From contig OZ234499.1 in the NCBI GenBank assembly GCA_965153455.1, positions 14,070,271 through 14,134,270 of the forward strand: DNA of 64,000 bases, read 5' to 3'. How positions within the stretch are numbered: position 1 is the first letter of the stretch; each line of letters starts with the position of its first letter. This DNA comes from Sphagnum compactum. Lineage: Eukaryota > Bryophyta > Sphagnopsida > Sphagnales. Positions 49,501-61,080 of the stretch are shown here, piece by piece. Position numbers and translations under genes: made by a program. The notes under the pieces are model-generated. The model was given only the letters and a program-made list of their open reading frames with translations, was not told where the DNA came from and ran no database searches.

Positions 49501-50091
49501 AAGCCAGGGGATGATGCTCAAATTGGTATCATCAAAGAGTCCATGCCAGTATGTACATCTTGGAGCCCTTCATCTTCATAACCTTGCATTTCAATGGCCT
49601 AACAAATTCAGAAGCTGGTTCCTTATTGTATCAAAAGCGCATCCAGTCATCAATCACATAATGCCATATAATACCACAGGCCCTTGAAGTCAAACCATCC
49701 TGTCTCTTTTTGTTGTTTCTGTAACATATGAATTTAAGCAGTAGATGCCCTTTGTTACTGTCTTCTACAATTTATTAGAGGATCTCTGTACATATTGATG
49801 ATAACTTCAGATTCACGAGTTGGAACACATGGGTTTTTTGATCTGCAGGATGGCTCATGGCGTGTGGCATTAGGCACATCAGGTGCTGGCAACATGATAA
49901 CTGTCACTGAATCAGAAATGGAGCTTGTTCTTCCCAAGAAAACAGACAAAGTGAAGATAGTGTCAGGCGAGTTCCGAGGGTGTGCAGGAAAACTGATGGG
50001 AATTGATGGAGCAGATGGCATTGTGAAACTGGATGACACCCTTGACATCAAGATTCTAGATATGAGCAGCCTTGGAAAAGTTGCCACATAA
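40599..50091 (+). CDS. SPT5: Transcription elongation factor SPT5
   Basis: With SPT4 it forms DSIF, which clamps RNA polymerase II and controls pausing and elongation. Twenty-four coding exons join in phase to 1065 codons: 40599-40775, 41029-41185, 41592-41731, 42131-42229, 42447-42602, 43092-43250, 43381-43464, 43916-43983, 44268-44619, 44865-45020, 45237-45334, 45573-45621, 45836-45991, 46269-46412, 46546-46669, 46904-47068, 47202-47262, 47435-47526, 47666-47744, 48459-48525, 48654-48771, 48992-49132, 49436-49548, 49849-50091. The order is: acidic E/D-rich N-terminus (1-158); NGN domain (about 183-285, KLWMVKCL); KOW modules near 284-315, 425-464, 476-517, 602-660 and 724-760; a C-terminal repeat region rich in TPMHPSRTP and YLPGTPGG motifs (about 780-950); and a last KOW (about 1018-1064). 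Length agrees with Arabidopsis SPT5 (about 1040). All introns are GT-AG. Confidence 0.95.
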
Positions 50092-50342
50092 AAGGCAGGG
50101 TTCTATAAATGACATATCATTTTCTTTCCTGTTGATTGTTAGGTTTGAGAGCTGGGTCCTACAGTAATGATGGGAATTGATGGAGCAGATGGCATCATGA
50201 AACTGGATGACACCCTTGACATCAAGATTCTAGATATGAGCAGCCTTGGAAAATTTGCCACATAAAAGGCGGGGTTGTACAAATGACTTATCGTTTCCAT
50301 TCCTGTTGATTGTTCAGTTTGAGAGCTGGGTCCTACAGTAAT
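49994..50342 (+). repeat. Tandem duplication of SPT5 last-exon end plus 3' flank, 174-bp period
   Basis: TGATGGGAATTGATGGAGCA at 49994 recurs at 50168. The whole 174-bp unit, including the last 32 codons of SPT5, its stop and about 75 bp of 3' flank (ending GAGCTGGGTCCTACAGTAAT), is repeated with roughly a dozen differences. In the second copy the coding part remains open to the same stop, but Val became Met and Val became Phe (GIMKLDDTLD and GKFAT). It has no acceptor or start of its own, so it is probably 3' UTR. Confidence 0.9.
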
Positions 50343-50737
50343 GACACTGTCGGTAGTTAGTTGTGAACTCTAGCACATTTGTGGGCTTTACACTATCTAT
50401 TCATTTTTGCAGTTCTTGTATATTGCTCTTGGGACTTGGAACACACCCTTTACAGAGGTTTTCAAGTTGGTACAGTCCTGACATTAGTCCTAGACCACTG
50501 GACTGGTCATTGCTATCTCTCCCTTGTTGAAGAGGAACTTTTCATGGCCTGGCCCTTAATGAATGAAAGGCTTAGTATAAACCCTGACTGTCACTATTAA
50601 CTAATGCAGGTGAAGACCAGAAATCAGGCTTCATATCTGAAGACGGTTTATCTACTCATTTGTACAAATAGATTGATCTTATTTTGTGCTTTTCTTTGTT
50701 CTCATGACCAACTTGAAAGTCATTGTGAGCATAGTTT

Positions 50738-51010
50738 TTAAGTATTGCCAGAACTCAACTTCTGGGTTATTTTTGGGGAATTGGGGGTGTGGACAAATTG
50801 AGTATCCCACACAAAACTCTTCATACTTTGTAAGTACTGCCAGAAGTTAAACTCGGGAGTCATTTTGGGGGATGTGGGCAAGATGAATTGGGGGCCCCTG
50901 TCAGGAAGTATTCATATTTGCTGAGTACCGCCAGAAGTTAATGTCTGGGTTGGTTTTTGTGGAGCGGGCTGGCCAGAACACTTTGTTGCACAGAGAATTA
51001 AGTGCAAGAC
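50738..51010. repeat. Three diverged tandem units, about 92 bp, in the SPT5 3' flank
   Basis: Each unit starts A[GA]TA[TC][TC]GCCAGAA and continues with [CT]T[CG]GG[GT]T/AGT and a G-rich run (near 50738, 50831 and 50922). Diverged but clearly in register. Non-coding. Confidence 0.6.
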
Positions 51011-52350
51011 CAGTTATTGTGGTGTGCGTGTTATTTTATTGGAAGATTGCCTGCTCAAAAGGTGAAGGCAGTTTTTATGTTCTGAGGAAGTAATTTTACA
51101 CAGTTGAAGGTGGCCTCCTCATTCGCACAAAAAAATATGTACCTAAGGCTTTACAGAACATTATTATTTGCCCAGCTTGCTTGGGTTGCCTGCATGGTTG
51201 TGAATAGAGGGTGAACGTTCGCTCCTGTCTAGTCTTCTTTAGTCAAACATGCTATGAACAGATCATACAGCATAAACTATGTACCAAAAATTTCATAAAA
51301 ACAAGAAAATAATCATATACACACTATATTGGTACGGTTATGTGCAAAATTGCTCTCTAATTTGAGCAATTGGAATCAGATCAAAAGCTTGGAAAACAAT
51401 TTTGTTGCAGGCATAAGGGTATTTTGCAAGTATGACATACATGGTTATGTTTGAGATGCAACTTCACAACTTTGAAATGCACTGTAGTTTTGTTTACTGG
51501 ATCACGTAAAACATAGGTTAGATTTATTTTGCAACAACCAAAATCTCGAACAGGTTTATAAGTAGAATATTCATTTAAAGTTCAACACTAAAAGCTTTTC
51601 ACATTGTAACCAACACTAGCAAATGACAAGCAACAAATGCGGGTGAATCCAATGAGGGCTACTAATCATATTTAGTCATTTCAATACAAATGTTGATAAG
51701 TTGCTTCACAACTTGCAATCCCAATTAGATGATGTTTACTTTTCCTATGAACTTTCTTAATAACTATCTCTCACATTTCCTGATAAATACCTCCATTTTA
51801 TGACTACCTCACTCCTTTCCCCTATCCACCAACATGGATATGAAAAAACAAAATTAACATGTGTCTTTTCATGTCCATGAAATGTATATTAATTTAAATT
51901 AAATTTGACATTGACATAAATAATGATGAATTATTAAAAACCATATGAATTTATTTTTTAAAATCAAATAGTTGATCATCATTGGTAGTGCCCAATAGCG
52001 TGGAGCTCTAATTTTTGTTTATGTGTGCATATAAAGGATGTTTGTAAAATGATTTTTGTCTTTCACTTTGTTTTCATCTTGTGTTTTTGTGATGTATATA
52101 AAATAAATGTATTTGTAACTCAAAATTATGTATTAAGGTTAGGTTTTTTTAAAATCTTTTTTTGTTTTTGTTTTGTTTGTTAATATTTGTGAATGTGCAC
52201 ATGTTATGCATCTCTATAGAGTTAAATTTGACTTTCTTTTTTTCCCATTTGTATTTGTATAATGTAAATTAAAATAATAATAACTGAAGGAATTCTTGAG
52301 TACTTTGACCTTTTATTCTTTTTTTCTTTTGGGTGTGACTTTTTTGGATA
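51011..52350. other. Spacer downstream of SPT5
   Basis: Composition falls from gene-island GC to AT-rich around 51250. No gene, RNA gene or organised repeat was recognised. Confidence 0.4.
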
Positions 52351-52354
52351 GAAT

Positions 52355-53246
52355 CATGGATGATGGATTACCATTGATTGAAAATCTTCTATTGGTGGAA
52401 GCATTTTCACCATCCATATTTTTTGACCTTCAATCAGTGCAATTACCGGTTGTAAAATGAAATCACAAATAGAAAAATTAATGAATGATAAAACAAGTCT
52501 TGGAGGGAGATGGATTGATGTTGTTTTCCTAATGTTCTTGACTTATATGAAAAAGAATGGAGACAACTTGATAAATCTTGCTTGTCATTCAAGCATTGGA
52601 CTCATATTTGCACCAAGCACCATCATCAATTGTTAGAGTGTTGTTAAAATCAAAATTAAAAACAAGATTGAAAAAATGAAGGGTGAGTATTAGCGTCAAA
52701 AATCATTGTCAAAAGAACAAACCAAAAAGAACGAGTCAACATGGCCATGGTTTGTTCACGTGATAATAGTCATGGAGAATTTAGCCGAAGGTGAAGGTGT
52801 GCCTAAAGGAGTGATGAAAGTATTGGAATTGGAGAAGATGAAAATGTCATATTGGAATCTTAACCATTCATGCCTATCCTTTTTAAATGATGGTGAAGTG
52901 AGAAATGTGCACATTACTAAACATGTTATTACCACACCAAAAGAGGGTAAAAATATTTCTCCTTTTATTCCCAAGAATGCATCTTACAAATTGAATGGTA
53001 TTTCCAATAAAGTAGCATATTGTAAAAGCTCTTTGATTAGAAAATGTCAATTATTTGGCCAAAATTGTAAACGAATTTGTAGAAGGCTCAATTAAGGTTG
53101 AGAAACACAAATTAGAGTCAAATGAGAAAAGGAAGTCTTTATTTACAGAATCCAATGAGAAGTTCACTATCAAGCAAATGGAATTTGAGCTCAAGACTCG
53201 AAATTTTGAAATAAAAGCTTGTGACAATTTGAGTATGTTAAATTAA
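52355..53246 (+). pseudogene. Broken Myb/SANT-like (trihelix-type) gene
   Basis: A short frame from ATG 52355 (MDDGLPLIENLLLVEAF) ends at a TGA near 52457. A second stretch gives NKIEKMKGEY, a TAG at 52691-52693, then RQKSLSKEQTKKNESTWPWF and an EGVPKGV segment, open to 53095. A one-base shift near 53058 leads into LAKIVNEFVEGSIKVEKHKL and a lysine/glutamate-rich tail ending at 53246. The K-x-K-x-K-I-x-x-M-K-x-E-Y block followed by a WPWF core resembles plant Myb/SANT-like DNA-binding proteins related to transposon or trihelix factors. That assignment is by remembered pattern and is tentative. At least two stops and a frameshift break it. Confidence 0.4.
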
Positions 53247-55440
53247 CAAGCAGTGAATGAGGGGTGCTCTCATCAAGTTGAGGTCCTCTTTCAAAATCTT
53301 CTGCCTGCAGTTTTTGTTTGCCAAGTTTTGCTACTGTTAATGCTGAGTGTAATGCTAGTGGTAAGTCACATCGAGTTTAAGTGTGTGAAGAGTCCTAGAA
53401 CTGGAGTGCTTCCCTCACGAAAGTTGAGAGGGTCATTCTTTCACCTCTTCATGCCCTGAACACCAGCTGTTCTCCCTTAAAACTACTATTGCTCAGTTGA
53501 AACTCTGCACTTGGGGTATTGAAAGTAGCCTTCTGAGTACAGGTTTCCTCAATAGGACTGCCATCCAAACTGCCTGCAGAGTCTGTGGCCTTAAAGCTAG
53601 GAGAAGCAGGGTGTTCTGAATATGTCTGCTAGTAACAGGTGGTGCAAAACCCATTGTAGGCCCTCAGATGCAAGTACTGTGGGAGATCTAGAGTGGGAAG
53701 CCAAAGACCTGTAGGATGAGAGATGTAACACCTGTAGGAGGTTCTCTAATATTGAACTCTTTTTTGCAGGAAGAAGGAGCTCATGCTTTCGAGGTATTGA
53801 CATGACCTAAGGAAGCAAGAGTAATTTTTGCATTTTCTGGGCTTAGAAACTAGCCCCTTAAAGCAGTTGCAGCCTTCGTTTTCCAATTGTGGTGGCAGGC
53901 TGGCCTTGATTGCAGGTTCCATGTTACATCTCTATTCATGCTTTGGGATCAGACCTACAGCATCTTAAGTCCAGCAGTAAGAAGCCAGGTGTGCAAGTAC
54001 CAGTGATTGAAATAGCAATTTCCCCCTTCATGTCATTTATACCAGAATTTTCACGTTAACAGGTATTTTATTTCTAAGTAGGTCTATTCTTGTACCTTTG
54101 TTTTTATGTTGGACCAAATGGTCTGAGTATATCTGTAGGAATTTTGTGTTATGTTGTGCTTGCATCTGTTGCTTTGACTTCTTGGTTGAGCTAAGAATGA
54201 GTTTCACTCTGGAGACCCCCAATGTAAAGTTTTCAAGATAGTTTCATTGCAGAACTTATTTTCTGGTGCTTCTTTGTGGTTCCTTGGACTTGGAACTAAC
54301 TGATGTTGGAACGATACAGAAGTTAAGACTCTTGAGAGATTAGAACATTCTGATTACGTAGACCCCTTTGGTATTGAAGTCTATGTGAGCAGGGGATTGT
54401 CACTGTGTGCTGTATGGCTGTGAGGTCAGAATGTGTACGAGGTCACATGCTCCTGCTTTGGAGGGACTGGAGGCCTTGGGGTTTTCTAAATTGATATTCT
54501 CATGATATTCTTGGTCTGTTAAGTCTGTTCACGTTTAGATTGGTGTGTTGATGTGCATGTTCCATTTTCCATTGTCATACCTGCTTGTCTTTGTTTTCAT
54601 GGGGTTCAATGATGGTGTTTACTGGAGACAAAGGTAGGTAGGTATTCTGCAAGTGAAAAGGCTGTAAGTCCTTTGCATCAGGCTTGGTCATTCTTCCGGT
54701 ATCCTTTTTTCACAAGCAGGTCAAGGCTTCTTTGCATTTAAAACACAGAAGGGGAAGGGGTGAACGGAGATCTGTCTTCATTGAAACATGAAAAACTGAC
54801 TACTTCTTTCACCTTCATGATCTAAACCTACTTTATGTCCAGTGCACTAGTTATAATTGGATAAATCATTGGTTGTGTGAATTGTGCTCAAAAGTGTTCA
54901 TGAAATTATCATTCATATTGTGGTCAATTTGCAACCAAATAGCACACTGTTAAAGTGAAGCTCATTGCAAGGAGCTGTAATCAGTTTGACACTGCCTTGT
55001 ACAGATGAGCAAGAGCCTTAGCCTCTCTTCGGTAAGCATATATCTGGAGTTATGAAGATTTCATAATGGCTTCCTAAAAGGCTGAAGTCTGTCTGAAGGA
55101 AAGCCAGGCTCCCAGAGACAAAATTCTGGAGTTGGCATCAGAATGCGATGCCGGGCTGCTCAATACTGTTGAAGCTGTTGTGCTTGTCTGATCTCATGTC
55201 CACAGTTTTTGGTCTCTTCACAAGCTTTTCTCAGACTGATGAGCACCCCACTAGATGTAGAATATGACAAACCTTCTGCTCTCCACCACTCCTTGCACCC
55301 AACCCCAATTTATGGCCTGAGCAGTCATTTGGCCAAGATGTGCGTCTTCAAAATACTGAGTCCGGTTCACAATATGAAATGATGGCACCTCTGCACAAAG
55401 ATGTTGGAGGACCTCACAGTTGTCTCCCTTAACCTCAAGA
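53247..55440. other. Gene-like composition but no gene found
   Basis: Base composition and word usage (CTGCAG, TTGCAG, GTAAGT-like) resemble the introns and UTRs of the neighbouring genes rather than the AT-rich spacer. No open frame exceeds 99 codons and none shows a domain. It may hold a non-coding transcript, UTR or dispersed small exons that I could not join. Confidence 0.3.
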
Positions 55441-55443
55441 AAA

Positions 55444-55710
55444 ATGAGAGCTACTGTAAAATCCATAGGTACCATGGAACAAGAAACCAGGGTCACATTG
55501 TTTGGCAATAACACTGGAATGGTAGGACATTGGCAGCCAAGATACACCAAGAAACAAGAACATTGTGCACCTTTGACATGAGAGCTACAGTAAGATTCAT
55601 AGGTGTGAGGGAAAAAGAAGACAGGGTCCCATTATTTGGCACAATTACACCGGAATGCTGCATTGGCAGCCAAGATAAACCAAGAAACAAGGACATCATG
55701 CACCTTTGAC
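55444..55710. repeat. Tandem duplication, 134-bp unit
   Basis: ATGAGAGCTACTGTAAAATC at 55444 recurs as ATGAGAGCTACAGTAAGATT at 55578. Both units end in CATTGGCAGCCAAGATA, ACCAAGAAACAAG and CACCTTTGAC. Divergence is moderate. Minus-strand frames across it are repeat by-products. Confidence 0.75.
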
Positions 55711-56991
55711 AGCCAGAAGACAAATGGATCTTCTATCGCATACTTTTAGATCTTGGCCCTTATGTAATGACGTGTCAAGATTTTTGCAGTGTATTAGGAG
55801 GGCGACATACATCAGTAAGATTCCCTCCTGACAGAGGTCTTCTTACATTTTTTCTTTGTGCATCAGACATACAGTCAACAGCTGAGTGGTCACTACACAG
55901 TAAGGCGCTCAGATGTGCACATTACCAGAATTTGGTGCTGCCCTCGGCTGCTGCCTTGAGCGGGTGCCTTATTCTGGTAAGGCTCCTGTCCACAGGCCTT
56001 ACCTACCACATAAAATGTCATCTAGACCCTCTGTTAACCTGGAAATTGTGCAAAACTCTTCAGCAATCCTTGGCACTAAAGGTTTCTCTGACACATATGT
56101 CCTGGAGGTAAACTCCCCCAGTCATGGATATTAGGATTTGCCTTGCATTACATGATCCATACTTAAGAGCAGGCCTACAAATGAAGTGCTGGGTAAGTCA
56201 TTTCTCTCTATCTCACATTCTGACTCAGTTGCTTGAGAGAGGGAGACCACAAGTGCTGACAACAGCAGCATCTCTGCACAAGAGAAAACTGTGAAACGCA
56301 CAGGAGGAAATATCAGCACATGCAAATTGTACAGACAAAATTTGTGAAGCTCCAAAATCATGACCTCTGTGAATTTCCAAAATCTGGTGTCCAAACTCTG
56401 CAATAATATTACCATACTCATCTACTTCCCACTGATGCAAGCTCCTGCCAATACCTTCCACCAATGGGCATCCTGTTGAGAAAATATAGATTTCTGCAAA
56501 GGAATTTGTTCCACCATTGGCTCTTGAATTCAGATCCTGTCCCTACTGAGGACAACATTTGCCACATTGCCAATAAACTTGAACATCCAATGCAGCTTCA
56601 CAATTGACAACACAAACTTGTGCAAAAGAGTTCACTTAAACATAGCCACACTACTTGCTACACTGCTGGGATAACATTAGGCCCTGAAACACTTGAGGTG
56701 CGTGGACATAGCCTTCTACCTCTTCCCTGTAAAACAATCTACCTCAAAGGGGTGAGTGGAGCAAGTTCTTGTCAATGCTTCTTTAGCATGTCACTTTCCC
56801 ATCATATAAACCAACCATGGGATCATGGTGACACAAGACTACTGGCACCAACTAGTCTAATGCCTGTGTAACAGCAAGCTTGTGCACTTTCTCTTCAAAT
56901 GGGTTCAGATTCCACCTTCCAATTGGAGACTGCTTTTGATTAGATCAGGTCCAAGCCTCCTATTAAGAGAGATGCTCTGCCTGAGAGCATG
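55711..56991. other. Downstream flank of the minus-strand membrane-protein gene
   Basis: The probable 3' UTR and flank of the gene ending at 56992. A short inverted repeat, TTACCAGAAT (55922-55931) with ATTCTGGTAA (55971-55980), could fold. No coding exons were identified. Confidence 0.35.
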
Positions 56992-59597
56992 TTATCTCAT
57001 CTGAGAAATGGCAGTTTGTGGGGAGGCTGGTTTGGGTTGAGAGTCCTCCAATTGTGACTTAGAGTTGGGATGACTCTTTTGCTCTTCCACATGCGCAGTT
57101 ACCTGGGAGATTGCAGCATGGGATGATGCTGATGCTGCATGGTAGGTAGAAACTGCCAACTGAGCAAATGCAGGCAGTGCACCACCTATATCATCCCACA
57201 TATTCACAACCCCAAGGTCAATTTTTGCCTCAGAACCATCGCTTTCTGTTTTTTAAGTGCTCTAGTTCAAGTAGCATATGCTGGTTGCCACATTACAATA
57301 AAATAACAAGCTTTCTGGACAATCTCAACACCTGTACTTTGCGCAATACAAGTGATTAAACTCAGTCCACCCTTACTAATTCAAACCTCATAATAGAGGT
57401 AAGCATGTACCCATCTAAGAACAAAAAATATTCCACAAGTCATACTTGCCAGTGCCTAATAGTGGTGCCCCCAGTTGCACAGAGCACTGTGATCACAGGA
57501 TATGGTGCATGTTAATCTACAAATCCCTGCCACCCATAGAACCACTTTTAATTTAGTTGAGCTCTCTTTCTCTCACACCAGATTTAGGACAAGAGAAAAG
57601 TAGAAACCCACCAGCCAAACCAGCACAGCCCACGGAAAAAATAATCACGGGTGGAAGCTGCAATCAAACAAAGTTAAAATCTCTCAAAAACCTTGTCAGG
57701 ACAAGCGGTTCCAAATGAAACTTATATATGAGATGCATGTACTACATGAGATATAAGCAACCATAACTCAATCAACATACATTAAGATCTGTTTCGCACC
57801 CAGCTCTTAGTAAGATAATAAACAACGGGAGAACCTCCATCCTGCTCTTCTATCAAGCTCAGACCTTTGGCAGATGCAGAAACTGGATGGGATGTCACAA
57901 AGTACTGAGCAGGAGTACAATACATGGAAGACTCACCCCGACAAGAAGCTGGAACCAAATTGGCCCTCCAATCTGCTTCTTCACATGTGGCATAACTGCA
58001 AAAGAAACTCCAGTTAAGAGTAAGGGCTCCTGCCTCACAAAATGAGCCAGTGTTGGTTGGATCCCTATAACTTGAATGCTGAAGCCCAGCACCAATACCC
58101 CCCTGCTTTACTGTTAATCCTTCATCTCCCTCTTGTGACAAAAGAACACTTTGACATAATGTGGATAGTAACAAGGTTCAGTGTGTACTTGTTCAAACTT
58201 GCTGCTGTAAATGCAGACCACAGCTGACCTTCACTATTAGAACATCAATTCACACTTGGGAAGCCCATCACTTGGAAATTATTCCTCCTCTCACTATCAG
58301 AGAACTTGCATTACATTTGACAGGACATTACAATGTCAATGTATGTACATGTGCTATTCATTCTGGCTTGAGAGCTATTTTGTGTAACCACTGTTGGAAA
58401 ATATCTATGGCACTATCTCCTTGTGCAACTATTTCTCCAGGGGTCATTGCAAAATCCCTCTCTTAAAAGTCTTTGCTGACCAGGGATACAACACATGACA
58501 TGTGATGAACCAATATTGGAAGAACATAACAGAACCAAAAACAATTTGGAAAAAGAAGAGGTGTGCACCTGCATTGAAACCATATAATGCACTCATACTG
58601 CCTCCTGCTGTTGTACCAACCTGACAAATAACACCGAGTATCACACTTCAGCATCAACCACATAAGACATTTTCAGCCACACAGCTGAATATGGCTGCGA
58701 AACTTTCCTTTTGGGCACCCAAGACTGTGAGCAAGAAATTTCAGTGGAACTGCTAACAGATCTAAGACCGTTATCCTCCTTTCCTATCAAGCTCAAGCTA
58801 GGGCTTTAAACTTTTACAGGCTCCAGACTTTCTGATCCTCTGTGCCTACATTACATTGAAAGTCTGGTGATGTGTGAGCATCTTGAGCAACTCAAGCTAG
58901 GGGATGAAAGCTTTTAGGGTCCAGATTTTCTGGAATCATTTGGTCTCATGTGTCAATGTTGAAAGTGTGGTAATTATGTATGCATCTGGAGGGATTGTGA
59001 GCATGGGTACATCTGGTAAAGGTGCGGTTCAGAAGAATAGCTGCAACCGGGTTGAAAACAGCAGAGGTTGAGCCGTGTGAAGGCAAAAGTCACAGCGAGA
59101 AACAAAGGTCACTGAATCCGTGGTGCTCTAGACTGCAACAAAACTAGCTCTCATGTGTCCCCTATCATTTTTCTGCACTCTACCCTACTCAGAAAAATGA
59201 GCTTTCTAGAATTTCTGAGGCCGACAACCCAGAGCAACACATGCGTAACTACCATTGCGAAACTTTCTCGCATGAAGGGCGCAATCGTCCATCCACTTGC
59301 CTCCTACACCGCCTCAATCCCACCAGAGTCACATCCATGCGCGCACGCACACACATGCACAAAAAGACGTGCAGACTATTTGTGAGTTTAATCACCACCT
59401 CGAAAACTCCAATCTAAAAACTTCTGAATCAAAGGGTGCGGGCAACAGAGATTCACCAGATCGTTAGAAAGGGGAGCGGAGCAACGTGGACAGCGAGGGG
59501 GGCCAATGCCCGGCCGCAAGGTTGGCGGATGGTAAAGCGGGGAATCCTTTCCGTTCAAAGTCGCCTTCAACTGCTCCATCGCCTCCCTTGTCGCCAT
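56992..59597 (-). CDS. Small conserved membrane protein of unknown function
   Basis: Five exons on the minus strand join in phase to 174 codons: 59597-59457, 58620-58569, 57995-57937, 57657-57579, 57185-56992, all with GT-AG introns. The ATG at 59597 has a good context (GGGATGGCG) and is the first in frame. The N-terminus has YHPPTLRPGIGPPRCPRC, a proline-rich stretch with a CX2C pair. Next comes a glycine-rich AGGSMSALYGFN segment, then KKQIGGPIWFQLLVG leading into a strongly hydrophobic stretch (PPVIIFSVGCAGLAGGF) likely to span a membrane, then ALPAFAQLAVSTYHAASASSHAAISQ and a polar tail. I recall similar unnamed plant proteins but cannot name a function. Those may carry about 15-20 more residues between exons 1 and 2, so a small exon in the long first intron could be missing. 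A (CT)16 tract lies just upstream. Confidence 0.72.
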
Positions 59598-59630
59598 CCC
59601 TCTCCTCTCAAAACTGCAGTCCCAATTGTG

Positions 59631-59632
<2 letters not shown>

Positions 59633-59664
<32 letters not shown>
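59633..59664. repeat. (CT)16 microsatellite at the 5' end of the membrane-protein gene
   Basis: An uninterrupted CT run on the plus strand, GA on the gene's strand, starts 36 bases before the ATG at 59597. GA/CT tracts are common in plant 5' UTRs and core promoters, so it may be transcribed as part of the leader. Confidence 0.85.
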
Positions 59665-59665
<1 letters not shown>

Positions 59666-61080
59666 ATTCCAGCGTCTTTCAAGCAGAAAATTCTATAAAC
59701 CAGATGTTGCGTATCACAATCTGGTAACACGGATTCTCGCTCGCAGGTTGTATGGGTGTGAGAGGGAAGATCCGCGCAAACTAAAACTAAGTAACCGAAA
59801 ACCTAATTCCGCAAATATCCCGTCTGATGGAAAACCCGCATCCATGGAGCAAAAACTCGAATCCTTCACTGTCGGCTAAAGGAGCAAAATACATCAATGA
59901 GTAATCTTACTTGCAGATCGTAGCGTATTGTGTGGAAATTTGGCAAAATCATTGCTAGAGATCGCTTAGTAGGGCCATGCTTCTCGTCCTTGAGGGGTTT
60001 CCATCTCTTTCATGCAAGAGGTCCCCATCACTCCAAGTAAAGAAGAGTTGCTCATAGTCTCTTCCCCATGAAACCTTGATCGCAAGCAAGGAATATTGCT
60101 CGAATACTAATCAACGAGAGCAAATCATCAAACAGTGGTTTTAGTTTTTTTCTCCCTTGACGTGCGCAGTAGAATACCTTGCTTCTGTCTTTTGCCTTCT
60201 TGGATTTTGCTCCTTCTGGTTTGCAAAATTGCAGTCTGGATTTCAACATGCCAATTAGTAAGCATGCTTTTTTCTAATGCTAATTACAACCATCTACGAT
60301 GATCTCGTGAGTCTAAGATAGGTCTCTGAGTTTCAAAATCGGACTGGAAAAGACATTGATGCCAATTACTAATCCGTCGTGTTTGGCATGGAAAATCCAA
60401 AGAAAGTGCTTGTAGACATTGAGTCCTCTATGTTATGAAGAGTCATGAAGATAGAAAATCTGATCTGCCTAGTTTGTGTGCTACAATTTTGTGCTACATG
60501 AGTTTGAGAGAGAGATCAAACAAGGACAATTGTGACTAGAATGGACATTGGTGGCTATAGATTGCACACACCTTTCCAAAGTACTGAGGGATGAGTATTT
60601 CAGTCAAGAATTGTAGTCAAGAATCGTATGAACTGGTGCACCCATCTCGTTTGGAGGACAATCAATCAGATTTGGGTTAAAGCCTTGAATCAAAAGACAA
60701 CCTGGACTGCAGATGCATGATACACTCAACACTTGTGGTTTTATTTTGAAGAAAATAGATCTCTTCTTTGCAGCAGACACTAGGTACTAGATGTAACAAA
60801 GAGGATCTTCATGGATCCCAAAAAATGAAAGGAGTTTTTTTTTTATCTCAAATCAAAACTGAGTTTTCTGTGGGTAGAAACCATAGATCTTATTTTTAAA
60901 TGATGAACTTCAGTTCTAATGACAAACTCCTGCTTGTAGCTCATTGAAGGTGGTAGCTCCTGAGTCCAAGCCTCTAGGAGATATGTTGCTCACTCTGTAT
61001 GTGGTTGTGGTCCTCTCAATTGCAATCAGATATGCTGCTGTCCTTCTTTCATCAAACTCAGTCACTAGACAAACACACTA
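59665..61080. other. Upstream flank and spacer
   Basis: This is the probable promoter of the minus-strand gene, still with gene-island GC to about 60300, then AT-rich spacer. No gene was recognised; the 65-codon minus frame at 60052-60249 has no domain. Confidence 0.4.
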
